Shown in pieces: positions 45,252-58,156 of a DNA stretch of 64,000 nucleotides. A program made the translations under genes and the position numbers. Position 1 is the stretch's first letter, and every line of letters begins with the position of its first letter. Under the pieces are notes generated by a model. The model had not been told where the DNA came from. It did not search any database and saw only the letters and a list, made by a program, of their open reading frames with translations. Source of the DNA: Rhabditoides inermis (lineage: Eukaryota; Nematoda; Chromadorea; Rhabditida; Rhabditidae); NCBI GenBank assembly GCA_963966185.1, contig CAWZYM010000327.1:290001-354000 (forward strand), read 5' to 3'.

Positions 45252-48200
45252 TGTCTCCCTCTCGCCCTCCCTTCCTCTCACCTCCACACTCTCCGGGCGG
45301 TCCGTTGAGTCCGGGCGCGCCCTTGCACCCCGCCACCCCATCCGCGCCATTCGGGCCCGCCTGGCCAGGGTAGCCATTCATGCCGCGACAGCCGGGGTCA
45401 CCCTGGAGTTGATTATTAAACCACAAGACTGCGCGATGCAAGAAATGCATGTGGACAGTGGCTGTAGAGTATGTCACAGTGCTAGAAAGCCAGAAAAAAA
45501 ACGAATTCACGATGACGGTGTGTCTTCTTGGTTTTAAAGTTGCACAGCACACTAGATGCTACGATGCCAGTTCCCAAGCCATTTTGGAAGTTGCACGATA
45601 GATGAGATGTGTCTGTCACCCACCACGGCGCCGCTCTTGCCCGGCAGTCCGTGCTGGCCGTGGCTGCCGCTGGAGCCGCGCGGGCCCTTCACACCCCGGC
45701 GACCACAGGCGCCTGAATGGAAAGGGATTATGGTATGATATAACAATGACTGTTGCGCATGGACATGTTAGGGGCAGGCTGTGGGCATCCCTGTACTCAG
45801 ACCCTTCACCCGCGACCACACGAGCCTGGAGTGGAAGATTATGCGGTCAGTCTTTTCGAAATACTCCCGAATACCCCCGAATACTTCGGAATGCCTTGCT
45901 ATGCCTTCGAAACACTCCCGAATGACTTTCGAAGAGACTGACCGCACCTTATCAGATAAAGTTTTTGGTACACTTTGCACGAACGCAGCTCCTAGTAACC
46001 ACCGATTTTTCCAAAGAAGGTGTGATAATTATATAAATATATAGATGATGGTATCATTACAATACAAATAATTTCATTTCGTAACAGTCATTACATACAC
46101 GATATTATCAAAATTATTTAAAGGGTATTTTCCTCGTTATGATTACATTGCCTTGTTTCTCTGATTGGTATGGGTGTAGCTGCAGAATTGTTATTGAATA
46201 TGAGTAACAAGATAAAAGAAATATCAATATCAATACAAATAACAAATAACTTATGACCCCCATGCAACATATTTTGATATTGTTATGTGCAGCTCATATA
46301 TAGAGTTTCCTCAATCACAGGAGTCAAGCAAATTATGTGAATTAGGCGCAACACGGGGTTTCCCTCGGGAGAAACCCCGAGTTGCGCCTAATTTGTTTTC
46401 CCTTTTTTCCGCCCTCGCATATACCCGAATGATGAGTAATCTGATGGAATCATCAAAAATGATCTATAGTATGAGTGAGTGATATTACTGGTTTCTAGTT
46501 GTACTCACATTGATGAATGCTTGTTCCTGGTGTTATCTTGAAATCCATACAATATGTTCGATATTTACTGAGTTTCAAGCAGCGCATAATATGTATGTAC
46601 TCTGCGAAATGATACGATACAATACATGCTGTTCTGAAAGACGGAAAGTTCTGAAAGACTCATGAATCATGAATGTCGTTGTCATTGTTAATAAAAAAAT
46701 TTATTACACCACAAGTGATGCGCCACACATGAAATGCCTGTGAACAATGACAATGAACGGGTAGAAGTTGCAGTAGAATGGTTCCAGTAAACCAGCAATG
46801 AGAATCCACAATGACGATGTGTCTTCTGGCTATCGGCTGACAACGTGTCAGGGTGGTCGCCAACCCACCGCGGTAGCGGAACTTCTTTCGGCCCACGGGC
46901 GGCATCGAACCCGCGACCTTTCGATTGAGAGCCGCGCACACATCCACTGCGCTACCGCCCTGTTCAAAGGCATTACACGTGAGATCGATCCTTGTGGTGT
47001 AATACATTTAATTGTTATTACAGAAATAAAATCAGTTCTCTCATCTCGTACTCGTTTTCGTTTTCATCATTTTCCAGTCACGTTTAGTGTGTGATATCTG
47101 AGCCGCTTTGGATAGATGCGTATAAACATGCGTATAAGGAAGGCAATACGACGGTTTAGATTATCATTGTACTTATACCTTGCACTGTTCAGAAAACATG
47201 GATAACGAGCGCAAAATGAACGTCGTTTCTGCTCACTCCGCTGCTGAGAAGTGGTACAAACATTCACACAGGATTACTTATAATTATTACTTATACTATA
47301 TTCGTGAGACGCTAGTGCAGACTAACGTGGAACTGCTGCAATATTATTTGATTGCTGTGTTGATATATTGTCTTTTATCAGAAGTATTTCATACAAAAAG
47401 CATACACCACGATAGTCCGCTAATGTGAGTGTTGCTATAGACCGCGCCCGCGTCAGAGAGATAGTTTTCGATCTACTATTCGGAAACACGGTGCATTAAT
47501 ACTTGTAATACGAAATATTGCTAGCACGCTGAATCTCCGTATTCCTTTGATCTCCCCCAGAGCCGCGGCTTATTGTTAGAATAGAATGATATCTTTCAGT
47601 GTTTTCATCTCTTCATCTTTAGCGATTTAGACGATGATTTAGACGATCTGTGCTACAATCACTCTTTACATGACTCTATTCTCGCTACGCAACAAATCAC
47701 TTCCTCGATATTAGCGTTGTTCTAATGCTTTGTTCTGAAAGCCTATTGTTGTCGACATAATACATAATGCTCTGACCTGGATAATGCATCAAGATAATGA
47801 ACTACACAAAACACCTAACAAACAAGTAGATAACAGTACCGACAATGAAGAAAACGGTCTTGGTTCCAAAAAGTGATTCCAGTTCTAACCTTTCAATCCT
47901 GGCTCGCCGGGCGGACCGGCGGGACACGCCTCACAGTAGCCATACTGGGGCTGAAGAAAAGGGACATTGTATACTCACGTTTCACAACAGTCATTAATGA
48001 ACTGAATACTGGAGCAGACAATAAGACGTCATCGACGGTCGTACGTTCAATCCTTCAACCTACTGAATTACACATAAACAACATAGACATAATCCCGAAC
48101 TGGATTTTGTTGCGTTTCACAGTGCATGAAACTGCGCAAATCTCTTCCTTTCATTCTAGCCACCAGTTATTGCGGATACGTTCCACTGCTCCCATAACTG

Positions 48201-50883
48201 CAACACTACTCGAAACTTGTAATTACTTGATGGCCATAAAATGTCAATCGCCAACAGCCCGTTACTTGACTGAGACACGTAATTCCGTTCATCGTCGACA
48301 ACGAGAAAAACACTATCACTAACATCATATAAATATCATATAATCATATAATCACTATAATATCATAGTTCCTGTGGACACGTTTCACAGCTCTCACTAC
48401 TTCAGACACGTAATTCCATTTATCGACGATAACATAAATAATCAATAATCAATAATGATATAGCCATACCTGTGGATATGCGTCCTGCACCTGTCCCATC
48501 AGCACGTACTCCCTGGGCGAGGCCTCGACGGTGAGTGAGGGGAAGGCGGCGTAGGCCGGCTCGCCGTCCAAACCGCGCAGACCGGGCAGACCGGACAGGC
48601 CGGGGTCACTGAATGGAGAGGATGAGAGAGTGAGGCTACTGTCTACTGAGTGCGCGCACCCGCCATCCGAAAGTCGCTGAAATGGCATTTATGATCATTA
48701 CCCGAGAGATCAGAATCGCAGCAAACAGAATACAGGTCATTCCCCATTTCCATCGTACGACATTATCGATTATCGGCTATTGACACCGATTGACATGGTG
48801 AGTTGAGTGAGAGTGAGATAAGCTATTTCATTTGTGAATCCGCCGTCCGCAAGTTGCTGAAATGGTACTTGGTACACGCTCTTTCGCGGAGCGCCATGTT
48901 TTCTAGTCCACAGGCACTCCTTACATGTCGTGGTCGTGGATAGTTACATCGCGAGAAAGTTCCTTTGTTTTATCGGGGGACCCGATAAAGTTCGAGTGAA
49001 CACGATGCTCACCCACCCCGGATAGCCGCGCGGTCCGCGCGCGCCCGCCGGACACTTGAACGAAGTGGGCAGGTTCGTCGTGTACCTGGAATGTTGGAAT
49101 GGAACTTTCTGATCTCTACTCTCTCTCAACTCACCCTATATCTTTCAAGGTGTGGTCAGTCTCTTCGAAACAGCCCCTTCAAAACAGCTTCGAAACACGC
49201 TGTTTGGTCGTGTTTCGAAGACGTTTCAAAGTCAGTATCGAAGGGAGTTTCGAAGAGACTGACCGCTACTTGAGGAACGTACAGAGGCGCCCTTCCTCCC
49301 TCTCTCCCTCTCTCTCTCTCTCTCTCTCCCTCCCCCTCTCTCCCCCCCCCCTCTCTCTCTCTCCCTACCCACCTCTCCCCTCCCAGTGAGCAGCAGCACT
49401 TGAGCTTCGCGTATCCGTAGCCGTACTTGGGATACGTGGGCGTACTGTACTCTGGCCGGGGGTACTGGTCCGGCTGCTTCGGGTACTCGTCCTGAAAGAT
49501 ACCGTACGTATGTAGTGTAAATGTAAAAGTACCGTAGCTCTGGTACTGTGAGACTTTTTTTTATACCGTACCTGTCGATACTCTCCTTCCCAATCGGGCG
49601 CATCCTTGGCTTTTCGGGTCTTGTCGAATGCGGGACGCTGCTTGGTTTGCTCCTTCGCTGCCGCGCGCGCCTAGAATACGGTAGTCCGCACTGGGTCACG
49701 GTAACTGTGGTGTGTTTGGAATACGGTCGTTTTCATTGGGCCCCGCCGACTGCTTGAAACTAGTGATACAGTTGAGTCACTCAGACTTTTGTCTTTCTCA
49801 CGTGCACATATGTTTCATGATTGCATTAAATATGGATAGTCGTTGTTTACACAATTTCAGCTGGTGTTTGTTACTTATGTCACGATTGCAACTGCAACCT
49901 TCTCTCATCTCTACTTCCGACCTTCACTATTATTTCATTTGTTGACATCTCGTGGATCAGTCTGCCAGTCTACCAGTTCACTTAAGATTGTATATCTATG
50001 TAGATAGCCTGCGCCAGAGCGATAGTTTTCGATTTAACTCGCTTGCATTTTGAAATACGGTGCCATTTTGAAATACGGTGCCATCACAGTCGTTATAATC
50101 CAAGGCTCTGTCTTGTTTTCGGCTGAGAACAATTGGTACGGCTATATCCTTGTTACTCTCTATGAGTAGTGAGATAAACGCAATACCAACAATAAAAGAA
50201 ATAACCGTCTGTCTTTCTTGTTTTGCGCGCTATTGCCGAGAGCTGACTCTCCGTCTTCCCTGATCTACCCCACCAAGCGCAACTTATTGCGAGCATAGAA
50301 CAATGAGACTGTACCTGTCGCACTCTCTCCGGCGGCAGCTCCCTTTCCATGGCTATGAGAGAGGACCAGGAAGTGGAGGAAAGCATCTGCATTGTGTAAG
50401 TCTGTGGTTATGTTATGTACATGTCGTCAGATTCACAAAGAGCTCCGTGTGAATACTTGAGTGCAAAGTGCCACTGACCAGTAATTCCTCTAGTTTGTGG
50501 TCAAAGCAGAACAACAAAAATACCATACGTTTCGGCGACACTATATATTTTCTTGGACTGTATTGAAATAGCAATTGGCATACAATGGACGCCACTAATT
50601 ATTTACTTACTTACAGTCAGCGACCTTTACGCCAATACACGAAGAACGGTTTTTGAATTACCCTAAATAGAGATCGAGATATATGTGTGCATCTAACAAA
50701 CACAATTACCTCCACTTCCTCGATCCCGGCGTCGAACTCTCGGCCAATCTCGCCCATCTCGCGGAAGAAGAGAGGCACAGACAGTAAGAGCAGCGAGAGA
50801 GCGAGCAGCGACGAGAGGGACGAGACGACGAGCGCGTGGTGGAGAGTGAATGACGGGGCCGAACGCATCTGAGTGTGACTCAT
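42984..50883 (-). CDS. Cuticle collagen with long non-collagenous tail
   Basis: Fifteen minus-strand exons encode 535 residues: 50883-50710, 50386-50315, 49670-49572, 49491-49373, 49085-49017, 48608-48470, 47950-47890, 45712-45624, 45402-45282, 45187-45102, 44780-44658, 44166-43966, 43899-43804, 43339-43255, 43057-42984. Residues 10-58 form the typical nematode collagen N-terminus with a membrane/signal segment ([20 protein letters not shown]). Interrupted Gly-X-Y blocks with flanking cysteines follow from [14 protein letters not shown] to [12 protein letters not shown]. The last 151 residues are not collagenous and are rich in Tyr, Pro, Gln, Glu and Lys ([32 protein letters not shown]), ending PPAQPR. 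It should be secreted and cross-linked in the extracellular cuticle. I cannot assign a named orthologue. Confidence 0.9.
45420..45545 (-). mobile_element. SINE fragment in collagen intron 8
   Basis: This stretch shares words with the longer element at 46690-46985, such as GAAATGCATGTGGACAGTG against GAAATGCCTGTGAACAATG and CGATGACGGTGTGTCTTCT against CAATGACGATGTGTCTTCT. It is a truncated copy of the same family without the tRNA-like head. Confidence 0.55.
45842..45949. repeat. Foldback element, copy 1
   Basis: GCGGTCAGTCTTTTCGAAA is inverted about 70 bp later as TTTCGAAGAGACTGACCGC. The interior is rich in TTCGAA- and CCCGAATAC-like words. It lies in collagen intron 7. Confidence 0.8.
46340..46393. 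repeat. 23-bp cruciform / hairpin
   Basis: The arms at 46340-46362 and 46371-46393 are reverse complements with one mismatch, around an 8-base loop. The left arm reads AATTAGGCGCAAC then A then CGGGGTTTC. It lies in collagen intron 7. Confidence 0.9.
46690..46985 (-). mobile_element. tRNA-derived SINE
   Basis: Read on the minus strand, the head has an A-box-like GGTAGCGCAGTGGATG and a B-box-like GGTTCGATGCC about 40 bp apart, preceded by GGGCGG and followed by CCGCCC. A unique body of about 200 bp follows, ending in an A/T-rich tail near 46690. The T-stem does not pair properly, so this is not a functional tRNA. A truncated relative lies at 45420-45545. The layout fits an RNA polymerase III-driven SINE inserted in collagen intron 7. 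Confidence 0.65.
47447..47580 (+). repeat. Dispersed repeat R, diverged copy in collagen intron 7
   Basis: Shares the words GATAGTTTTCGATCTAC, a run like GAAACACGGTGCAT, and the GCGGCTTATTG end with the copies at 50004-50294 and 18021-18192, but is more diverged. Confidence 0.5.
49152..49264. repeat. Foldback element, copy 2
   Basis: GGTCAGTCTCTTCGAAAC at the left is inverted at the right end as GTTTCGAAGAGACTGACC with slight change. The interior contains several TTCGAA-centred palindromes. The termini match those of the element at 45842-45949. It lies in collagen intron 4. Confidence 0.8.
50004..50294 (+). repeat. Dispersed repeat R, copy in collagen intron 2
   Basis: The longest of the three copies. 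It runs from TAGCCTGCGCCAGAGCGATAG to GCGCAACTTATTGCGAGCAT, and contains a locally duplicated CATTTTGAAATACGGTGCC. It is inverted relative to the copy in imb-2 intron 3. Confidence 0.7.
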
Positions 50884-53097
50884 TTAGTATTCTCCTATTC
50901 ATGCATTATTTTTCTCGCATCCTAGTGATGATCGCGGGAGCAACTATGTTTGAGTGAATCATAGAAACTAAGTAACAAGGAAACAAGGAAGAACGTGCCA
51001 TTTACGAATGGCACTTTGTCTCTATAAGTGCCGCTTTCTTAGAGATGAGCTCACTAATTCATAGATCACGCCTTTTTCCTATTAATTGCTTCTGCTAATG
51101 CTAATGCGTTGCGTGTGTAGTGTTAGAGCCACTGTGACATTAGCTCAGTGATAAACAAGTGAGATATGACAGTGGATCATTGAAAACACTCTATTTAGCT
51201 GCATCTGCAAAGATACAAAAGTAACAGATGTTATAACGTATGTAGTTTCTTCCGCGTCTAACAAACTTGTTTATGCAACTTACATTAGTACACATGTAAT
51301 TATAGAACTCATAATTATCAGTAATAAAGTGTTCTGATTTGGTTTTTCTCGGTATTGCTGCAAATTTCTTCCCCATTGTTCTGCAAAACATCGGGATTGA
51401 TATGTTCGTAATTGTTGTGTATAGCTTGCTTTATGCCTTTATGACCCTCTTATTCTCAAGTGTTCCATTAGGTTACTGTCACTGGTTATGTCTATTCTAC
51501 AGACCAATCCACCAAATCGTATCAGGTATCAGTAAACAATCACATCCCGGGTTTATTCTTTCCAGGAATACGTTGACGAGGTAGTTAGTTCTAAGTTCTT
51601 AGTTGTCTGCACAACATGGTATTGGTTTGAAAAAGATGACTCAATCGTGAAAAGCGTCACTATCACCTTATTAGTATTAGTAATACATAGGTTAGTCATG
51701 TGATGTTTTGTCACGTAATAGGGTATTAGGTTTGTCATAAGTATATGTATATGTACGAAATATGCATGCTTGGATATGAATGAAAGAGTGCATAAAGACG
51801 AGTTGCGGATTCTCATTTCATTTTGTCGCCCAATTTCAAATGCACTCTCGATGCGCAATAATCTCGAACTGTCACGCTACACGCTCAATAACCAGAGAAC
51901 CGACGTAACCAATATGTCCACTCCCCCCTCTCCCTCCCCCCCCTCTCTCTCTCTCTATCTCCCTCTCTCTCCTATCCCTCTCTATTCCATTTCCGAAGGA
52001 CGTGAATCAAAACGCTTCTAGAAATTTGGAAACGCAAAAAAAAAAACGGAAACGAACAACGAACACCAAATTAGTTTCCTCCTGCTGTCAACAACACCTC
52101 CATTTTAATTTCCCGGGGAATTGAGAAACCAGGCCGGCTCATTCATTGTAATTGTGCGGCGAGGGAAATCATAGCTTGTTCCACATCATTGTGTGTGTAG
52201 TTGGATGGACAAAGGAGGAGGAAGAGGTGAGGAGGAAGGGAGCACACTACTACACCCTCACAGAACGGAAATTGCCTTCCCGCGAGGCCAATCCCCCGAA
52301 TGAGAATTATTATGTGGAGGCATCACAGATTCCCTCTGCACGTGGCGAAATTATTAGCGGTTCTGGTGATCATAGTACGATGAGAGAGAGAGAGAGAGAC
52401 TGCGGTCCCCTAACAGTATGGTTCACTATAGCATTCCGTTCAGCGATTACTTCATTATGCGGAGGATTCACACGGTCTTAATGATCGCGACTAGCATGGA
52501 AAAGTGTGGCGAAAATAAAAGAGCGCGGCGGTTGCGCGGGTGGAAGAAAAGAGTGTGAGAAAAGGGGGGCGCGTGCGAAAAGATTACGTATTTATACTTG
52601 CCCGCATTACTTTCTGGATCCTTGCAGACCGGTTAACTGCCGCGTCGCTGGCGACTTTTTGCAACAAAATATGAGTTAGTGAGTGAGTGAGCGGTGGGAT
52701 AATGCCTTTGTACTGTCTGAGACTTCCTGGGGCGCGCAACCGTCCTCGGAACTGGTTCGTTACCTCATATATCCAAATCCCCATAGCCCCTGGTAATCCT
52801 TTAGCCGCACTTCTCTCTCTCTCTCTCTTCTCTATCTCTCTCTCCCCTCTCTTCAAAAAGTCCATTCAAATTACAAAAATCAAATTATAAACATTTATTT
52901 GGTAGTGTGAAGAACAACAATAATGCGTATGAGTATGTGAATATCTTTTGGCAACCATTGATCCATAGTCCATTACAGCACCTCGTATTGACACGACCCG
53001 TATGTGAAAGTGGAGCGGGAAAGTGGAGGGGGAAAGAGAGATCAGTAGATCAGTAGATGGTTCGGTCGATCAGTCATGGTAGATCAGTCAGGGTAGA
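50884..53097. other. Intergenic between collagen and GPCR
   Basis: About 2.2 kb with no supported exon. It holds the collagen promoter region, scattered AT-rich sequence, and pyrimidine-rich runs at 51930-51990 and 52810-52850. I see no RNA gene. Confidence 0.6.
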
Positions 53098-56000
53098 TCA
53101 GAGCACTGCGTACTCTCCTTTTCCGTCGACTCTGATCTGCGCTTTTTTGGCGGGAGTCGATCCGATCAGCTTGTCTTTCTTCTCCTTTTTTTCGATTGAT
53201 TTCTGGAGCGAGAGACGGGAGCGGCTGAAAAGCGAGGATTAGAGAGAATTCTTATCTGATTAGTGTTTGAGTCACGATTGTGTTTATGAACGATCCTGTA
53301 GCCTCTTGATGCGATTTTTATTTTCGTGAGTGTGCTGAGCAGTTTAAAGGGATCGAGAAACAAATTTCAAATTACGCAGTGGGTGCATCGAAACACTACA
53401 GAATGCGATTGGCGTTTGCAAACAAGAGTACGGACGCCCAGGAATACGCTTCTCGCACCTTCTGGACGCTAATGGCTATAGTAGGCTCGCAAATGAGTTT
53501 CACTCTTCTCACAAGAGACAATAGGGTGGTTAGAGAAAGATCAGAGTCCTTTCAATGAGGTTTTCAAACTGACAAAACTTTGCGTGACCGATGGGAATTG
53601 AACCCGCGAACTCATTCTTGCCAAGAGCGAGCGTTACCACTACGCTAGCTAGGTGTGGTGGCAGTTTTGCGAATAGGAACTGTGAACGTGAGAAGAAAAT
53701 CTCATTGCCCAACAGTTTAGGGTACTGTAAAACTATTGGACAACATAATGTTTTTGCCGAGAAATGTTGAGCTGCGCGCAAACGGAATATGATAGGCTAA
53801 CGCCCAGAATCACTATTCGCTCACCTTCTGGAGATGAACTCTGAGTCGATCCACGCGAAGCAGGGCGCCTTTCGGAAGGCCGATCGAATCCTGGAGTTCA
53901 TCGAACAGAACAGAGCGAAGATCACACAAGACGTCAGAAGGGTCAGCATCTCGTTCAGATCGCCTGTAAGCAAGCACGTAAGTATGACATACAGTAAATC
54001 AACACCGTTGTCGTTGTCCTTGTCCTTACTGTGACACCACCCACACACCATTTATTAACACCTACTTAAAGTACGGAACCGAAAGGATGGAAAACGTCAG
54101 AAGACGAAGAAGGTGTCGTGCTTTTCTCGATTTCGCGTCCCGATGTTGTGTTGTGAAAGTAAAGAAAAAGCCGCTCACACGACTATAAGTAGCTTTGGTT
54201 TCTGGCGCTTATCTGACAATCAGCTGTTTTGACGCACTTCCGTTACTATCATACCTCAGTGAACCAAGCGATTACACATTACGCAGCACATTACGCTAAC
54301 ATGGTTTTGAAAGCGGTATTCGTAATAGGACTCCCTATGGCACCTCTGATCGGCTCCTGATCGGCGAGTGTGGTATAATAGAACACCTTCCATGTAAGCA
54401 ATGTATGTATGTTCAATGTCAGTGTGAATCACATTATCACATGTCTATTTATGGGAGTTTATGATTATGATCACGTGACTGAATCACCTTCGATTCGTGA
54501 TTTCATGATTCAGTGATGCCGATTCAGCATTTGTCAAAGAAATAAACATGGTGGAAAAAACATTTCTTACCGAGATAGTAGATAAGCTTAATGTCGGCGA
54601 TAGTTGAAATGACAGCGAGAATGCCCTGAGGCAGTTCCACCAGAATGAACATAAACATGATCACCTGAAATCGATAAAATCAATCAGTCGATCGGAATAT
54701 ATTAGAATATGTATCTCGAACCAAGTGGAACTTTCATCAATTGATATATGAGCGTTGTGTTTTGTGTCGTGTCTACGTGAATTTTATTTTTAGCCTTCCT
54801 ACCTTCCTTGTTACAACAGCTGTTTTTGTATGGTATTCAAATGTTGTTTTGTTGCTAATTCATTCCTAAAATAACACCTTCTCTTGGCGGGTTTCGATAT
54901 AGCAATCTAAATCACGTAGTTACATAATAATTAACGTGCCCTTACGCATTATTGTGGGCGTCTTCTACTAGAGTACACCATATACCAATCATCCGTCCTT
55001 CCTCCCCTCCCTCCTCCTCTCTCCCACTCTCATATGTAGTGTGTGCCAAAGAGTCTAGACGGGATAAAACAGTGCTGACAAATTCAAGGATAGCGAGAAT
55101 TGTACGCGATCCCATATCAAACCTCCACGCTCGCTAGTTTTTTGAAGCAGAAACGCGCAGGTTCACATGCTCTCTTCCTAGAGACTACATTCTACAAATC
55201 GCATTTCGCGGAAAATCGCTGTAATCCTATATCTCGAAGTCGGCTGCCGCGCGCGCGCGCAAGAAACGCGAATCTAGTCAAAACACCAGTTCCTTGTGAG
55301 TCAGCACCAGTCACCAGTCACACTCACCAGAATCATGTTGGTGGTGCGCTGGTGCTGCTTGTCGCGTTCGATGGAAGAGAAACGGGCGGACATCAAGCGA
55401 ATCTGAAAACAGTGTGATATAGCAGCAAAACATATCTAAAGTAAAACAAAGGGGCCAAATGGTACGAAATAATGTCTAGAAAACCGTGAGGGGAATACTA
55501 GTAGTTAGTAACGCACCTTCTTCAGCTGGTCCAGAATGGCGAATGTCATGCAGCAGAGGATAGCCGAGGGTATGATCTTGGCAGCGAGGTGGAACAGCCA
55601 GAAGTTGACGTTCTGCAGTTGTTGGTTGGGCGTCAGCGACAGCTCATAGCCGGAGACGTTCCTCAGGGAAGGGAAGCGGTTCGCGCACTCCTCCTTCTCT
55701 GGCACCTGCAAGCAGTACGTTTATGCATTATCACTCATATCTTCTTGCGTGTTATTAGGAAGCTCTGTTAAAAAGCGGAAAGTGTTAGCGAGTTCTCCAT
55801 TAGCAAATAGCACTTACAGATATGTGGCAATGTGCTAATTCGCTTTCTGAGATCCTTGGGTGTGCGCTTGGTTTCAACAAAGTCCAGAGCACAGTTCTTA
55901 TCAGTGTTCTATCATTTCAATCTCCGCAAAGTGATGTTGCAAAGAGCCGCCGGGAGATTTTCGGCTAATTTCGCACTAACGCCAAGTCCGATCATTGAAT

Positions 56001-56308
56001 CAGAAAGCTCAGGAGCATAGGCTAAGCTGGTGTTACTAAACAGTACTAATTCCATACCTCGACGACCGTAGTTGTGAAGTACAACGGTACACCGACGATC
56101 AGAACGGAGATGTAGATGATGAAAATCGTCAGTTGGCACTTCTGAAAGGGATAAACGCATTGTCTCTGCATTCTCGGAAGCAATTGTTCGAGTGTGTGTG
56201 TGTGTGGCTGTGCCGTGACCCGTGACCAATTCGACAAATGGTTGCATAATTGAGTATGCGGCGATTCCATCGCTATGATTGGGCCATCCCTGGTCACCCG
56301 AAAGAGAA

Positions 56309-56353
<45 letters not shown>

Positions 56354-58107
56354 CGCAAGGAGGATATGCACTGGATCGTCAAACGTCGCCGGGATAATAT
56401 GAGCTTTAGCCGCGGCGATATATGAGGCATATCTGAGTGACGCGGGAATATTTATGGAAATGAGGGGGGTTCACGAGGCAATCTCTCTTTTTCTTTCTCA
56501 CTTACCCTATACGTAAACCACGGAAGCGACGAGTTGATTTCAGTGAGTCGCGCCAGCGAAAAGTATCTGAAAACAAAAGAGAATAGCACCTTTCGCGAGT
56601 TATTTACGCCTTTCACTCACCTAATAATAGACAGGGCGACAACGTGGAAAACTCCACTCATATGCACCAGTACCGACAACGTCACCGAGATGTGCATGGA
56701 TCTGGAGTGATAAGGTGATAAGATCAGCTGATCAAGTGATTAGTACAGCTGATCAGTGATAAGATCACCCACATTGCCATGTAGTGACTGAAGAAGACCG
56801 GTGAGCAGAGCTCATCACTGGCCCACTTGAAGAGTGTGGAGTAGAGGAAGTTGGCGCAGAGAGCCAGCTGCGAACTGGAATCGGTACGTCACATCTTCTC
56901 TGTTTTTGCCCTCGGCAATTCCCCTTTCCTGTCTAATAAGGATTCAAAAAACACACATAGAAATCTGCATGCTGATCAAAGCTCTCGTCCCATTATAGCC
57001 CCGCTGGACCCATATACCCCCCTCATTTCCTCTCTCGTGCTCAATGTTTACGGCAGTAACCGTTGTACAGTGTTGCGGTTGATGTCAATCAAGCATAAAT
57101 TATGCGGCGATATAGGCTCACGCTTCCTCCCCCCCCCGCCTCTCTCTTATACAACAAGCACGTGTGATGTGGTCTAGTTGGATGCGTTAGAATAGGCCAG
57201 GGGGCCTATGTTTGTGTGCTGTTTTGTCACTTGACACCGGTCGAATCTTCGCCGCTTCACGCCACTGAATCCTTTACAAATTCGATGAGCCGAGTGAAAT
57301 GGCACAGAGAGAGAGAGAGAAAGAAGAAAAATGTGCCGCTCCCAAAAAAGCTGCCGGCAAAAACACTTGCAGTTTGCACCCCTGCCATTTTGAATAGGAG
57401 AAAACACAAAATATGGAGATTTGCTGCGCGTGCAATTATGTATTCATGGGATTATGAGAACGGTACGCGGATGAGAGATGGAGATCATTCTGTGTTTTCC
57501 CGGCTGCACCAAACACGGTCTCTGCAATACATAACCAATCAGCATAACTACATCGTAGTGTCGTCTTTTTCCTGCGATCTGCGGACGACTCAAAAATGCC
57601 TGGCGCGCACCTCTGCGCGTAAATATTTATGCATGCTGAAGGAAGTTGGGACTAGAGTTCGTTTTATGGTTTATGTAAATGCAACGAGGTAGTTCGTTCA
57701 ACGACCTCGTCTTTTCATGCATAGCGCATCTGTTTTAGAGGACAAATGGCGGACGCGCGCCAAAACCCACGCGGGACCACTACACGCGTTTGAAATGAAC
57801 CACGTTGTCATTGGCTTCAGCAGTGCGAACTTCCTCCTTTGCTGCCCCGGAGTTTTCTATAATCCAGCGAGGCGAAGGCTTTCTTCCTCTTCCTCTTCTG
57901 TTGCTAATGGCCCCACGAGCCACTCTGGCATGAGTAACAGGTAACTTGTTTTCCGTCACTACTCCGATTGAGCCCCTTGTGTGTGGAGCAAGAGAAGCTC
58001 TCCAAGCTTCACGATATAATTGCATCTCTCGAAACCCAGTCTTCACACCGACGCCGCATTATAAAAGAGTGAGAGCGAACAGCTTCGAAATTGGGTTGAC
58101 CCGAAGT

Positions 58108-58156
<49 letters not shown>

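Noticed and set aside
46905..46978. Functional tRNA gene on the minus strand
   Set aside because: A and B boxes are present but the T-stem and anticodon arm do not pair. A SINE head is the better call.
53583..53656. Functional tRNA gene in GPCR intron 9
   Set aside because: The B box is good but the acceptor stem has no 7-bp pairing.
57216..57692. 158-codon plus-strand ORF in GPCR intron 1
   Set aside because: No family pattern, no signal peptide, no splice partners, and composition like flanking intron DNA.
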